DNA from: Leisingera caerulea DSM 24564
GTDB lineage: Bacteria; Pseudomonadota; Alphaproteobacteria; Rhodobacterales; Rhodobacteraceae
Length of the DNA: 64,000 nucleotides
Reading direction: 5' to 3'
Assembly (NCBI RefSeq): GCF_000473325.1
Contig: NZ_AXBI01000021.1
Location: forward strand, 30,629-94,628
The notes beneath the pieces are model-generated. The model made no database searches and was not told the origin of the DNA. It was given only the letters and a program-made list of their open reading frames with translations. This document shows, one piece after another, positions 40,925-50,339 of the stretch. The position numbers were made by a program, and so were the translations under genes. The first letter of the stretch is position 1, and every line of letters starts with the position of its first letter.

Positions 40925-41263
40925 ATGATCGAACGGATCGAAACCGGCCCCCGCATGAGCAAGATCGTGAAACACAACGGCGTGGCCTATTTGTGCGGCC
41001 AGGTCGGGGACGGCGCCGATGTGGCCGAACAGACCCGCGACTGCCTGTCCCGCGTCGAGGCGCTGCTGGGACAGGCAGGCTCCTCGCCGCAGCAGATCCT
41101 GCAGGCGATTGTCTGGCTGGCCGACATGAAGGATTTTGCCGAGATGAACGCGGTCTGGGATGCCTGGGTGCCGCAAGGCCACGCCCCGGCGCGGGCATGC
41201 GGCGAGGCCAAGCTTGCGCGGCCGGATCTGAAGGTGGAAATCATCGTGACCGCCGCTTGCTGA
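40925..41263 (+). CDS. RidA-family (YjgF/YER057c) enamine/imine deaminase
   Basis: 112 residues of the short RidA group: [34 protein letters not shown], with [15 protein letters not shown] at the end. RidA proteins hydrolyse reactive imines or enamines, exactly the products expected from the amine dehydrogenase encoded just upstream. Ribosome site AGGAG; last gene of the operon. Confidence 0.88.
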   Translation: MIERIETGPRMSKIVKHNGVAYLCGQVGDGADVAEQTRDCLSRVEALLGQAGSSPQQILQAIVWLADMKDFAEMNAVWDAWVPQGHAPARACGEAKLARPDLKVEIIVTAAC

Positions 41264-41288
41264 CACGGCGCCTCAGGACAGACACTGA

Positions 41289-41319
41289 GCCCGGCCCTTG
41301 CGTTTGACAGGGGCCGGGC
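41289..41319 (+). terminator. Terminator of the TRAP/amine-dehydrogenase operon
   Basis: GCCCGGCCC (41289-41297) and GGGCCGGGC (41311-41319), followed by ACTTTA, 25 bp after the RidA stop. The T-run is short. Confidence 0.6.
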
Positions 41320-41371
41320 ACTTTACCGGCACCTCGCGCGTTGTATACCTGAAACAGCAACGAGGTCCGAC

Positions 41372-42409
41372 ATGCTCAAACACGCCCTGCACCGCACCGC
41401 CCTGCACGCCGAAAACCTGCTGGACCGGCTGTTGCCGCGCAGACCGCGCAGCGGTGCTGACCTTGTGATCGACCCCTACATCGGGTACGCCACGCCGGAG
41501 CACCTGATCGTGCGCGGCCGTGTCCTGACCCGGCTGCGCCGCAGTTCCCCCCGCGATGGCCAGGGCGTGCTGCGCAATGTGCGGCAGATGATCTCGCTGT
41601 TCCTGACGGATGAAGCCGCTGGCATCACCGTCTGCCAAGAGGATGCCACCGCGGTCAGCGATGAAGAGGGCTATTTCCAGCTGCCGCTGCCGCCGGGCCG
41701 GGCACCGGGCTGGCATGACATCCCGGTTGCAATTGCGGATGGCGGCGCACAAACCGCCTGCCCGGTGCTGATCCCGCGTCCGGACGCCCGGTTCCTGGTG
41801 ATCTCGGATATCGATGACACGGTTATGCAGACCTCCGCCTATTCGCTGGTGCGGAACCTGTGGACAACCTTCAGCGGCAATGCGCTGACGCGGCGCGTTT
41901 TTCCGGATTCAGCGGCCTTGCTGCGCCAGCTGTCGGAGGACGGCCGCAATCCTGTTTATTATGTCAGCTCGTCCCCCTGGAACTTGCACGCCTTTCTGGC
42001 GCAGGTGTTCCGCCAGGCAGACCTGGTCCGCGGCCCAATGTTCCTGCGCGACTTGGGGCTGAGCGAGACACAGTTCATCTCTGCGGGCCACGGCAGCCAC
42101 AAGGGGCAAAGCATCGACTTGCTGCTGAACGCGCACCCGGAGCTTCCTGCGGTGCTGATCGGCGACACCGGGCAGAAAGACGCCTCCATCTATGGGGCAG
42201 CGGTGCGCCGCCATCCGGGACGGATCGCCGCGGTACTGCTGCGGGTGCCCGCAGACGGGCTCAGCGCGGAGGACGAACGCGATCTGGCAAAGCTGAGGGA
42301 GACCGGCATTACCGTGTTTGCCGCCACCAGTTTTGAAGGCGCAGCGCAGCAGCTGGACATGGAAACCGCCGCCTTGATGGCGGCGGAGCAAGGGCCGGGC
42401 GGGCTCTGA
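41372..42409 (+). CDS. App1-like phosphatidate phosphatase (DUF2183 family)
   Basis: 345 residues. The HAD-type motif DIDDTVMQ lies at 146-153, followed by the family block VYYVSSSPWNLH and LIGDTGQKDASIYG. Proteins with this domain include the yeast actin-patch phosphatase App1, which removes phosphate from phosphatidic acid. In bacteria the substrate is unproven. No signal peptide; likely cytoplasmic or membrane-associated. It is a single gene. Confidence 0.83.
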   Translation: MLKHALHRTALHAENLLDRLLPRRPRSGADLVIDPYIGYATPEHLIVRGRVLTRLRRSSPRDGQGVLRNVRQMISLFLTDEAAGITVCQEDATAVSDEEGYFQLPLPPGRAPGWHDIPVAIADGGAQTACPVLIPRPDARFLVISDIDDTVMQTSAYSLVRNLWTTFSGNALTRRVFPDSAALLRQLSEDGRNPVYYVSSSPWNLHAFLAQVFRQADLVRGPMFLRDLGLSETQFISAGHGSHKGQSIDLLLNAHPELPAVLIGDTGQKDASIYGAAVRRHPGRIAAVLLRVPADGLSAEDERDLAKLRETGITVFAATSFEGAAQQLDMETAALMAAEQGPGGL

Positions 42410-42460
42410 GCATTCTGGCGCGGCGCAGGCAAAGCGGCAGCGCCGCGCGGTACACGGCAG

Positions 42461-43324
42461 TCAGGTTTTCAGCCCGCCGTTCCTCTTTTCTTTCGCCTCT
42501 TCCACCTCTGGCCGGATTTGCGCCCAGGTCAGCAGGGTGAACACCGCGGTGCCGCCGATCACATTGCCTGCCAGCACCGGCAGGAAAAAGCGGAACACAG
42601 CCGGGCCCAGGGACAGTTCGCCCTGCACCATCAGAAAAGCCATCTCGACCGAGCCTGCGATGATATGGGTGAAATCCCCAAGGGCAATCAGCCAGGTGAT
42701 AATGATGATCAGCGGCAGCGCCGAGCCATTGGCCTGGGGCAGCATCCACACCAGCGCCGCAATCAGCACGCCCGCCGGGATGCCGCGCACCAGCCCCTCG
42801 GCCCACGGCATGCCGGTCGCGTGGTGGCTCAGCTCCACCATCGCCTCAGCCATCGGGGCGGACATGACCGGTGTGAACGCCAAGAAGGCGGCAGCGATAA
42901 AGGCGCCCACGACATTTGCTGCCAGCACCACGCCCCACAGCCGGCCCGTGCGCCCGAGGGATTTCCACGTCGGCGACAGCGTCACCGGCACAACAGTTGT
43001 GATGGTGTTTTCCGTGAACAGCTGCATCCGGCCCAGAATGACCAGCACAAACCCCAGGCTGTAGCCCAGGTTTTCTACGATAAACCGCCAGTCGCCCTCC
43101 GGCAGGCTGGAGCGCAGGATCGCCTCGCCCCAGACCGAGAAGGAGATCAGCAGCCCGGCTGCCAGGCCGGACCACCACAACGCCCGCACCGGGCGCCGCA
43201 GTTCCTCTTCGCCTTCCAGCCTGATAGTCTCGAAAATCAGCTTGGCGGACAGGCCGGTGGCCTCTTCCACTGCCTCGCGTTCCTTTTCCTCTTCCGCAAG
43301 CAGGTGCTTGTCAGTGGGGGTCAT
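42461..43324 (-). CDS. Formate/nitrite transporter (FNT) family channel
   Basis: 287 residues from ATG 43324 (MTPTDKHLLAEEEKERE); the upstream in-frame part is Arg/Pro filler. A charged N-terminal segment of about 60 residues precedes six membrane helices. FNT features include the half-helix regions RMQLFTENTITTVVP and ALGDFTHIIAGSVEM, as in the YfdC-like branch, whose anion is unknown. A second FNT gene lies at 53526. Confidence 0.85.
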   Translation of the reverse strand: MTPTDKHLLAEEEKEREAVEEATGLSAKLIFETIRLEGEEELRRPVRALWWSGLAAGLLISFSVWGEAILRSSLPEGDWRFIVENLGYSLGFVLVILGRMQLFTENTITTVVPVTLSPTWKSLGRTGRLWGVVLAANVVGAFIAAAFLAFTPVMSAPMAEAMVELSHHATGMPWAEGLVRGIPAGVLIAALVWMLPQANGSALPLIIIITWLIALGDFTHIIAGSVEMAFLMVQGELSLGPAVFRFFLPVLAGNVIGGTAVFTLLTWAQIRPEVEEAKEKRNGGLKT

Positions 43325-43525
43325 TATCGGTCTCCTGCTTTTTCGGAAAGCCCGCGAAGGGGGCCGGGGAGGGGCCCCGTATTGCCGCCCGGGCCGGAAA
43401 AGGCCCGCCGGGGCGCGCACCTTGCTGCCGGTTTAACTCCTGAAACAGCGAAAGGTTCCGGGCAAAGCCAAAGTTGCCCGTCTTTTTTGCTGTCCCAAGG
43501 GACTGAAACACTGTCCCGGCTGGCA

Positions 43526-44890
43526 TCACGCCGCGATGTGCCGGGTGATGCGGGTGTCCTGCGGCCACAGCCCCGTGCGCCGCGCGGCCCAGACGGCCCC
43601 GGCGACAGCGCCCAGGTTGGCCGCAACCGCCGCCGCCAGGATCCCGCCATAGCCAAAGGTCCAGACGCCAAGCCAGGCCAGCGGTACATAGACCAGCGTG
43701 ATCCGCCCCAGGCTCAGCCCCATCGAATGCAGCGCCTTGGAGCGCGCGTTCATTGCGGCGTTTGCGGTCACCAGGATGCCATAGCCGAACAGGCTCCAGC
43801 CGACGATCTGCAGATAGCGGCGCGTGTAGTCCGCCGCCTCCGCGTCCTCGGCAATGGCAGAGGCGATCCAGCCGCCGCCCAGGCTCAGCACCGCGCCCAG
43901 GGCCAGGCCGTACACCAGGCAGAACGCCCAGGCCTGCACCACCGCGGATTGCGCCCGGGTTTCCTTGCCCGCGCCCCAGTTCTGGCCGACCACCGGGCCG
44001 ATCCCGGCAGACAGCGCCAGCAGCACCACAATCGCCAGCGACTGCACCCGCGTTGCAGCGCCGAAACCGGCGACCGCGGCATCGCCCAGCGTGGCCACCG
44101 CAGCGGTGACCAGCGCCATGCCCGCCGGGTTGATCGCATTGGAAAACGCAGCTGGCGCGCCAACCCTGGTGATTTCGCGCAGGCTGCGCCACAGATCCTG
44201 CCAGATCCGGCCGCACATCTGCAGATACCCAGCATGCACAGCAAAGGCGATGGCGCCGGCCGCCGCGGCCACCCGCCCGGCCAGCGTCGCCAGCGCCGCG
44301 CCGCCGGTCTCCATCGCGGGCACCGGCCCCCAGCCGAAGATAAACAGCGGATTGAGTGCGATGTTCACAGCCGCCGCAAGCATCATGAACAGCGAGGCAT
44401 GCACCGCATTGCCATGCGCCCGGAACAGTGCGTTGACCAGCATCATCAGCACCAGGAACGGGAAAGACAGCGCCCAAAGCGGGACATAGGCGGAAATCTC
44501 CGCCATCACCTCGCCGCGGGCACCCATCAGGCCAAAGATCTGCCCGTGCAGTGCGAAAAAGGCCAGCGCCACCAGCACCGACAACAGCAGGCCGAGTCCA
44601 GCCGCATGCAGCGACATCCGCGCCACCGCGCTGTCCTCATCCTCGCGGCCCAGGGCCTGGGAGACGGCGGCGTTTGCGCCTGCTGACAGACCGATTGCCA
44701 GGGAGGCCAGCGCCGTTGTGACCGGATAGATGAACCCCACTGCCGCCAGCGGCGCGCCGCCCAGCTGGCCCAGGAAATACGCATCGGCCAATCCGATCGA
44801 CAAAACGGCCAGAATGCCCAGCGACATCGGCGCCGAGACCCGCGCCAGCGCGCGCCAGACCGGCCCTTCGGTCAGATCAGACCGTGCCAT
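43526..44890 (-). CDS. MATE-family multidrug efflux transporter
   Basis: 454 residues from ATG 44890 (GGGAGG about 9 bases upstream). About 12 membrane helices in two homologous halves: ALARVSAPMSLGILAVLSIGL opens the first, ITRVGAPAAFSNAINPAG the second; QNWGAGKETRA matches the family GQNxGA motif. Exports cationic or hydrophobic compounds using a proton or sodium gradient. An EcfG-like promoter lies 37 bp upstream. Confidence 0.9.
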   Translation of the reverse strand: MARSDLTEGPVWRALARVSAPMSLGILAVLSIGLADAYFLGQLGGAPLAAVGFIYPVTTALASLAIGLSAGANAAVSQALGREDEDSAVARMSLHAAGLGLLLSVLVALAFFALHGQIFGLMGARGEVMAEISAYVPLWALSFPFLVLMMLVNALFRAHGNAVHASLFMMLAAAVNIALNPLFIFGWGPVPAMETGGAALATLAGRVAAAAGAIAFAVHAGYLQMCGRIWQDLWRSLREITRVGAPAAFSNAINPAGMALVTAAVATLGDAAVAGFGAATRVQSLAIVVLLALSAGIGPVVGQNWGAGKETRAQSAVVQAWAFCLVYGLALGAVLSLGGGWIASAIAEDAEAADYTRRYLQIVGWSLFGYGILVTANAAMNARSKALHSMGLSLGRITLVYVPLAWLGVWTFGYGGILAAAVAANLGAVAGAVWAARRTGLWPQDTRITRHIAA

Positions 44891-44927
44891 ACATGTACCT
44901 CCCGCTGCGGATGGGTGTTGCAGGCCC

Positions 44928-44953
44928 AACGCCGCAACCCGGCACGGCGTTCC
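44928..44953 (-). promoter_or_regulatory. Possible EcfG-type promoter for the MATE gene
   Basis: Minus strand GGAAC (44953-44949), 17-bp spacer, CGTT (44931-44928), ending 37 bp before the start codon. Exact consensus, but about one such match is expected by chance in a sequence this long. Confidence 0.5.
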
Positions 44954-45067
44954 CGGCAACCGGAAAAACAGGTCAACGCTTCAGCCGTCCCGCCCTGCGG
45001 ATCGATTATTTTACCATAAGACAGATTATAACTTGCAGCGACGGCCTGCACCCGCTGGCCTCGCGGA

Positions 45068-45958
45068 TCAGCCGCTGACGGTGACGGCGGCGCAGCCCTT
45101 CAGCGCCGCTGCGTCGTCGAGGATGACATAAACCGGCGCCTCTATCCCGGTATCAAGCGCAAAGGGCTGGCGGAAAGCGTCGGCAAACACCTGCCGCGCC
45201 GGGGAGGACAGCAGGCTGCGCGCCACCGCGCCGGCAAAATAAATCCCTTGTGCGGGCAGAAACGCCAGCACCAAATTGCGCGCCAGTAGCGACAGCAAGT
45301 CCGCATAAAGGCCTTGAAACGCCTGCGTGCCGGCGCCATCGTCCGCAAAATGCGCGCGCACGGCTGCATACCCGCGGCCGGAGAACAGATGCTCCACCGT
45401 GCGGAATTCTGCCGCTGCATCGCCGATCCGGCTGCGCAGAAGCTCCGCCACGTCCAGCGGCAGGCTGACATGGCCGTATTCCACGTTCAGGCACTGCACC
45501 TGCCCGCCCGCCTGCAGCACCGGTGACAGGTTGAAGCCGGTGCCGATGCCCGCCACCAGCCGCTGGCCGTCGCCGCCTGCATCATCCGCGGGCGCGATCA
45601 CCGTATCCAGGCAGTCTGCCGCCAGATGCGGGCACGCCTGCCCCAGCGCTGCGAGGTCATTGAGCAGATGCACGCGCGCGCCATTCAGATGCCGCGACAG
45701 CGCCGCGGCGTCGAAATGCCAGTCCCGGTTGGTGAGCCGCGCGGTGGTGCCGGTGACCGGCCCGGCAATGGCAGTTGCCACCTCCGCCACGCCGCCGGGC
45801 GCGGCGTTTTGCAGGTACTGGTCCATCACTTCCGTAAAGCCGGCATAGGCCTCGTTGCGAAAGCTTTGCACCGTGTCCGCCAGCAGCGCGCCGCCCTCGG
45901 CCAGCCCCAGCCGCGTATTGGTGCCGCCCACGTCTGCGGCGAGCCGCAGCCGCGTCAA
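45068..45958 (-). CDS. glk: Glucokinase
   Basis: 296 residues of the bacterial Glk family. LAADVGGTNTRLGLA is the ATP phosphate-binding motif. Sugar-contact segments include LTNRDWHFD, LLNDLAALGQ, GIGTGFNLSP and NVEYGHVSLP with its conserved Glu. It phosphorylates glucose on entry. It is the last gene of the sugar ABC operon, overlapping the ATPase gene by 4 bp, which argues strongly that the transporter carries glucose. Confidence 0.9.
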   Translation of the reverse strand: MTRLRLAADVGGTNTRLGLAEGGALLADTVQSFRNEAYAGFTEVMDQYLQNAAPGGVAEVATAIAGPVTGTTARLTNRDWHFDAAALSRHLNGARVHLLNDLAALGQACPHLAADCLDTVIAPADDAGGDGQRLVAGIGTGFNLSPVLQAGGQVQCLNVEYGHVSLPLDVAELLRSRIGDAAAEFRTVEHLFSGRGYAAVRAHFADDGAGTQAFQGLYADLLSLLARNLVLAFLPAQGIYFAGAVARSLLSSPARQVFADAFRQPFALDTGIEAPVYVILDDAAALKGCAAVTVSG

Positions 45959-47052
45959 TTCAGCCGCTCGCCGGTCGCGGGCGAGAAGTAGGAAACCTTG
46001 GAAAGATCAAAGGCCAGATCCAGCATCTGCCCCGGCTGCGCCCGGGTTTCTGCGTGCAGCCGCGCCGTGACCTGTTTGCCGCCCAGGTTTGAGACCACAT
46101 AGGTATCGGCGCCGGCAGGCTCCACCATGTCGATCATGCAGGCGGCCTCCTGCACGCCTTCGCCAGCGCGGAAGCCCGCCTCGGCGATGTCCTCCGGGCG
46201 CACGCCCAGGATCACGTCCTGCGGCAGGCCGGTGGCGCGGCTGTCCTTCAGGACTATGGGGGCGCTGCCGCCGCAGTCCATCTCGATCCGCGTGCCGTCG
46301 CCGTTCGCCTGAGCGCGCGCCGGGATCAGGTTCATCGCTGGGCTGCCCATGAAGTCGGCCACAAACAGGTTGGCGGGCTTGTTGTAGATCTCAGCGGGCG
46401 AGCCGATCTGCTGCACCACGCCGCCCTTCATGACCACGATTTTCGTCGCCAGCGTCATCGCCTCGATCTGGTCGTGGGTGACATAGACCATGGTGGCGCC
46501 GAGGTTGTGGTGCAGCTTTTTGATCTCGGTCCGCATCTCGACCCGCAGCTTGGCGTCGAGGTTCGACAGCGGCTCGTCGAACAGGAACAGCTTGGGGTCG
46601 CGCACCAGCGCCCGGCCCATCGCCACCCGCTGGCGCTGGCCGCCAGAGAGCTGGCCGGGGCGGCGGTCCAAGAGCGACTCGATCTGCAGCTGCGCTGCGA
46701 CCTCCTTCAGCTTGCGCGCCTGTGTGGCAGCATCGGCGCCGCGCACCTTCATGCCGAAGGTGATGTTCTTGGCAACCGTCATCGTCGGGTAGAGCGCATA
46801 GGACTGGAACACCATGGCGATGTCGCGGTCCTTGGGGCTGACATGGGTCATGTCGCGGCCGCCGATCTCGATCCGCCCGCCGGAGATCGGCTCCAGCCCC
46901 GCGATGCAGTTCAGCAGCGTGGACTTGCCGCAGCCCGAAGGGCCGACCAGCACCAGGAAGTCGCCCGGCTCAATGCTGACGTTGATGTCCTTCAGGATCT
47001 CGGTTGCGCCGTAGTTCTTGCGCAGGTTGGTGATGTCCAGAATGGGAGCCAT
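45955..47052 (-). CDS. Sugar ABC transporter ATP-binding protein (MalK/UgpC type)
   Basis: 365 residues. Walker A GPSGCGKST near 39, signature LSGGQRQRVAMGRAL, Walker B LFLFDEPLSNLDAK, switch HDQ. The C-terminal OB/TOBE domain (about 240-365) ends in SKVSYFSPATGERL, as in CUT1 sugar importers. It powers the permeases encoded just upstream (4-bp gap). Confidence 0.93.
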   Translation of the reverse strand: MAPILDITNLRKNYGATEILKDINVSIEPGDFLVLVGPSGCGKSTLLNCIAGLEPISGGRIEIGGRDMTHVSPKDRDIAMVFQSYALYPTMTVAKNITFGMKVRGADAATQARKLKEVAAQLQIESLLDRRPGQLSGGQRQRVAMGRALVRDPKLFLFDEPLSNLDAKLRVEMRTEIKKLHHNLGATMVYVTHDQIEAMTLATKIVVMKGGVVQQIGSPAEIYNKPANLFVADFMGSPAMNLIPARAQANGDGTRIEMDCGGSAPIVLKDSRATGLPQDVILGVRPEDIAEAGFRAGEGVQEAACMIDMVEPAGADTYVVSNLGGKQVTARLHAETRAQPGQMLDLAFDLSKVSYFSPATGERLN

Positions 47053-47056
47053 GAGT

Positions 47057-47953
47057 TTACCCTTTCACAGATCCAGCGGTCAGGCCGCGGATGAAGTATT
47101 TGCCGGCGACGGCATAGACCAGCAGTGTTGGCAGCGCGGCGATGATCGCGGCGGCCATATCGACGTTGTATTCCTTCACGCCGGTGGTCGAGTTGACGAT
47201 GTTGTTCAGTGCCACGGTCACCGGCTGGGTGCCCGCCTGGCTGAAGGAGACGCCGAACAGGAAGTCGTTCCAGATCTGGGTGAACTGCCAGATGACGGTG
47301 ACAACGATGATCGGCAGCGACAGCGGCAGGAAGATCGACCAGAAGATGCGGAAGAACCCCGCGCCGTCCACCTTGGCCGCCTTCACCAGATCCTGCGGGA
47401 TGGTGACATAGAAGTTGCGGAAGAACAGCGTGGTGAAGCCGATGCCATAGATCACATGCACAAAGATCAGCCCCGGAATGCTGCCCGCCAGCCCCATCAG
47501 CCCCAGCATCCGCGCCATCGGCAGCAGCACCACCTGGAACGGTATGAAGCAGCCGAACAGCATCAGCGAGAAGATCAGGTTGGCGCCGCGGAACCGCCAT
47601 TGCGCGATGACATAGCCATTGGCCGCGCCCAGCATGGTGGAGATTGCCACCGCCGGCACCGCGATCACCACGGAGTTCCAGAAGAACGGGCGCAGGCCCT
47701 CGCATTGGATGCCGGTGCAGGCCTCCGACCAGGCGGTGCGCCAGGCGTCGAATGTGACCTCGCGCGGGAAGGCGATCAGGCTGCCGGTGCGGATTTCCTC
47801 CAGGCTTTTCAGCGAGGTGGTGATCATCACAAAGAGCGGCATCAGGTAGAACAGGGCAAACAGGCCCAGCAGGGAGAACAGGAGCCAGCGCAAGCCGATG
47901 CGGCTCCAGTTGCGGGTCGCGGGGCGGGCGGGGTCCAGGGTCAGATCAGTCAT
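47057..47953 (-). CDS. Sugar ABC transporter permease (MalG type)
   Basis: 298 residues with six membrane helices. The EAA loop for ATPase docking reads VKAAKVDGAGFFRIFWSIFLPLSLP, and the C-terminus (GKYFIRGLTAGSVKG) is the usual MalG-like ending. It pairs with the MalF-like permease, whose gene overlaps it by 8 bp. Confidence 0.92.
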   Translation of the reverse strand: MTDLTLDPARPATRNWSRIGLRWLLFSLLGLFALFYLMPLFVMITTSLKSLEEIRTGSLIAFPREVTFDAWRTAWSEACTGIQCEGLRPFFWNSVVIAVPAVAISTMLGAANGYVIAQWRFRGANLIFSLMLFGCFIPFQVVLLPMARMLGLMGLAGSIPGLIFVHVIYGIGFTTLFFRNFYVTIPQDLVKAAKVDGAGFFRIFWSIFLPLSLPIIVVTVIWQFTQIWNDFLFGVSFSQAGTQPVTVALNNIVNSTTGVKEYNVDMAAAIIAALPTLLVYAVAGKYFIRGLTAGSVKG

Positions 47954-48818
47954 GTTTGGCCCTCAGCTCGGAGTAGAGGTAGGGAACGATGATCGCAAAG
48001 ACGACACCCATCATCACCATGGCAGAGCTGGCCGCCTGGCCGATGTCGCCGCGGGAAAACGCCATCGTGTACATGTAGGTGGCGGGCAGATCGGTGGCAT
48101 AGCCGGGGCCGCCGCCAGTGAGGGCAATCACCAGGTCGAAGCTCTTGATCGCCAGATGCGCCAGCACGATAAAGGCAGACAGGAAGATCGGCGCCATCGA
48201 GGGGATAATGATCGCGGTATAGATCCGCCAGGCGGGGATACCATCGACCTGCGCGGCCTTGATGATCTCGCCATCGACACCGCGCAAACCAGCCAGGAAC
48301 AGCGCCATCACAAAACCGGACGCCTGCCAGACACCGGCGATCACCACCGCATAGATCGCCTTATCCGGGTTGATTACCCAGTCGAAGGTGAAGCTTTCAA
48401 ACCCCCAGCCGCGGACCATGGCCTCAATGCCCAGTCCGGGGTTCATGATCCACTTCCACGCGGTGCCGGTAACGATCAGCGACAGCGCCATCGGATACAG
48501 GTAAATGGTGCGCAGCACGCCCTCGGTGCGGATCTTCTGGTCCAGCAGGATCGCCAGCATCAGGCCGAGGACCATCGAGATCACGATAAACAGGGTGCCG
48601 AACACGAACAGGTTCGACATCGCCGTGTCCCAGCGCGGCGCGTTGAACAGGCGCTCATACTGGATGAAGCCTTCGATCTCGTATTTCGGCAGCAGGCGGG
48701 AGCGGGTCAGCGACACCCAAGCAGTCCAGATGATGAATCCGTAGACGAACACCAGCACCGCGGCGAAGGACGGTGCCAGCACCATCTTCGGAATATGACG
48801 TTCAAGCCATCCAGTCAT
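47946..48818 (-). CDS. Sugar ABC transporter permease (MalF type)
   Basis: 290 residues from ATG 48818 (MTGWLERHIPKMVLAPS); the longer upstream reading overlaps the intergenic region and is not conserved. Six membrane helices; EAA loop EIIKAAQVDGIPAWRIYTAIIIP. It forms the channel with the MalG-type permease. Confidence 0.91.
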   Translation of the reverse strand: MTGWLERHIPKMVLAPSFAAVLVFVYGFIIWTAWVSLTRSRLLPKYEIEGFIQYERLFNAPRWDTAMSNLFVFGTLFIVISMVLGLMLAILLDQKIRTEGVLRTIYLYPMALSLIVTGTAWKWIMNPGLGIEAMVRGWGFESFTFDWVINPDKAIYAVVIAGVWQASGFVMALFLAGLRGVDGEIIKAAQVDGIPAWRIYTAIIIPSMAPIFLSAFIVLAHLAIKSFDLVIALTGGGPGYATDLPATYMYTMAFSRGDIGQAASSAMVMMGVVFAIIVPYLYSELRAKHD

Positions 48819-48877
48819 TGTAACGGGCCTTGAATAGGTGGCCCCGCATCCCGGAGGACGCGAGGCCCGGGGGAGGT

Positions 48878-50122
48878 TCACATGGAGTTGGCGACGGCGT
48901 CGGCCAGCATCTGCACAGCCTCATCCGAGGACATGTCAGAGTTGAAATGCGCCGTCACCGCATCGGTAATGGCGCCCGACTGCGCGCCGCGCAGGGCCAT
49001 GCCGTGGGCATAGCTGGGCAACAGCGAGCCGCCCTCGGCGCTTTCGCCCATGTCCTTGGCCGACAGATGCGCGCAGGTGTCAAACGCATCCAGTTTCACA
49101 TCCACCCGCGCCGGGATGGAGCCCTTGTTGAGGTTGAACACCTCCTGGAACTTCGGCCCGACGATCAGCTTGGCCAGCAGATCCTGCCCGGCCTGCTTGT
49201 CCTCGCCGTCCACCTCGAACATGGCGAAGCTGTCGACGTTATAGAGGAACCCGTCGCCCGGCACCGAGGCACACAGGAAGTCCTTGCCCGGCTCCTTGCC
49301 CGCGGCCAGAAACTCGCCCTTGGCCCAGTCGCCCATGATCTGGAACGCGGCCTCGCCGTTCATCACCATGGCGGTGGCCAGATTCCAGTCGCGGCCCGGG
49401 AAGTTGGCATCCACATAGCCGCGCATCTTGCGCATCTGGTCAAAGACCGCGATCATCTTGTCCGACTTCAGCGTCTCCATATCCAATTCGACAAACGCCT
49501 TACGGAAATCTTCCGGCCCCAGAATGCCCAGGGCCACCGCCTCGAACACGGTGGCGTCCTGCCAGGCCTGGCCGCCATGCGCCAGCGGGGTGACACCCGC
49601 CGCCAGCAGCTTGTCGGCAGCAGCGTTGAACTCCTCCCACGTCTGGGGCATGTCGATACCGCTGGCCTCCAAGAGCGCGGCATTGGCCCAGATCCAGTCG
49701 ACCCGGTGCACGTTCACGGGTGCGGCGCACCACTTGCCCTCGCATTTCATATGGTCGGCAATCGACTCCGGCAGCACATCCGCCCAGCCCTCCGCCTCCG
49801 CGACAGAGGAGATATCGGCCAGCACGCCCTCCTCATACCATTCCTGAATGGCGGGGCCTTTCAGCTGCACCGCGGTCGGCGCGTTTCCGGACAGCACGCG
49901 GGCGCGCAGCGCGGTCATCGCGGCATCGCCGCCGCCGCCCGCCACCGGCATATCGGTCCAGGTGCCGCCGTTGTCGGCAAATTCCTGTTGCAGCACGGCG
50001 GCCGATTTGGCCTCGCCGCCGGATGTCCACCAATGCAGAACTTCGGCCTGGGGTTCGGCCAATGCCGGGGCCGCACAGGCCAGCGCCACGGCCGGTACGG
50101 CCGCAAAAGCGGTGAATTTCAT
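48878..50122 (-). CDS. Sugar ABC transporter substrate-binding protein (glucose/mannose type)
   Basis: 414 residues with a Sec signal (about 1-22, cleavage near ALA-EP). It resembles glucose/mannose-binding proteins: VLHWWTSGGEAKSAAVLQQEF at the start, the Trp in MPQTWEEFNAA, and FPGRDWNLATAMVMNGEAAFQIMGDW. First gene of the operon (binding protein, two permeases, ATPase, glucokinase). A 59-bp gap separates it from the permease. It is divergent from a two-component system. Confidence 0.9.
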   Translation of the reverse strand: MKFTAFAAVPAVALACAAPALAEPQAEVLHWWTSGGEAKSAAVLQQEFADNGGTWTDMPVAGGGGDAAMTALRARVLSGNAPTAVQLKGPAIQEWYEEGVLADISSVAEAEGWADVLPESIADHMKCEGKWCAAPVNVHRVDWIWANAALLEASGIDMPQTWEEFNAAADKLLAAGVTPLAHGGQAWQDATVFEAVALGILGPEDFRKAFVELDMETLKSDKMIAVFDQMRKMRGYVDANFPGRDWNLATAMVMNGEAAFQIMGDWAKGEFLAAGKEPGKDFLCASVPGDGFLYNVDSFAMFEVDGEDKQAGQDLLAKLIVGPKFQEVFNLNKGSIPARVDVKLDAFDTCAHLSAKDMGESAEGGSLLPSYAHGMALRGAQSGAITDAVTAHFNSDMSSDEAVQMLADAVANSM

Positions 50123-50250
50123 CGCTTAGTCCTCCCTTATATGACGGCCGCTCCCCGCAGCCTTCCCCATCAGCTTGCCTAATCGCCGGGCCGGTTATCA
50201 ATCGCGCATCGCCGCCCGGCGCCCGCCGCCAAGCAGATTTCCGGCCAAGC

Positions 50251-50296
50251 TGTTACCTGTTGTTACGCAGCAATTGATTTTGTTGCATGGTGTTAC
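50251..50296. promoter_or_regulatory. 10-bp phased TGTTAC array between sugar ABC operon and response regulator
   Basis: TGTTAC occurs at 50251-50256, 50261-50266 and 50291-50296, with TGTTGC at 50281-50286: direct repeats on an exact 10-bp grid, all on one helix face. OmpR/PhoB-type regulators bind such tandem repeats. The array lies 44 bp upstream of the response regulator start (50340) and about 130 bp from the ABC operon start. Confidence 0.65.
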
Positions 50297-50339
50297 AAAC
50301 ACAGGGCCGTCAAGGCCGTCTTGGGGAGGACACGGACGA

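Noticed and set aside
43435..43459. EcfG-like promoter (GGAAC-N16-AGTT) upstream of the first FNT gene
   Set aside because: The -10 element has a mismatch and the site is 110 bp from the start codon; too weak to list as a feature.
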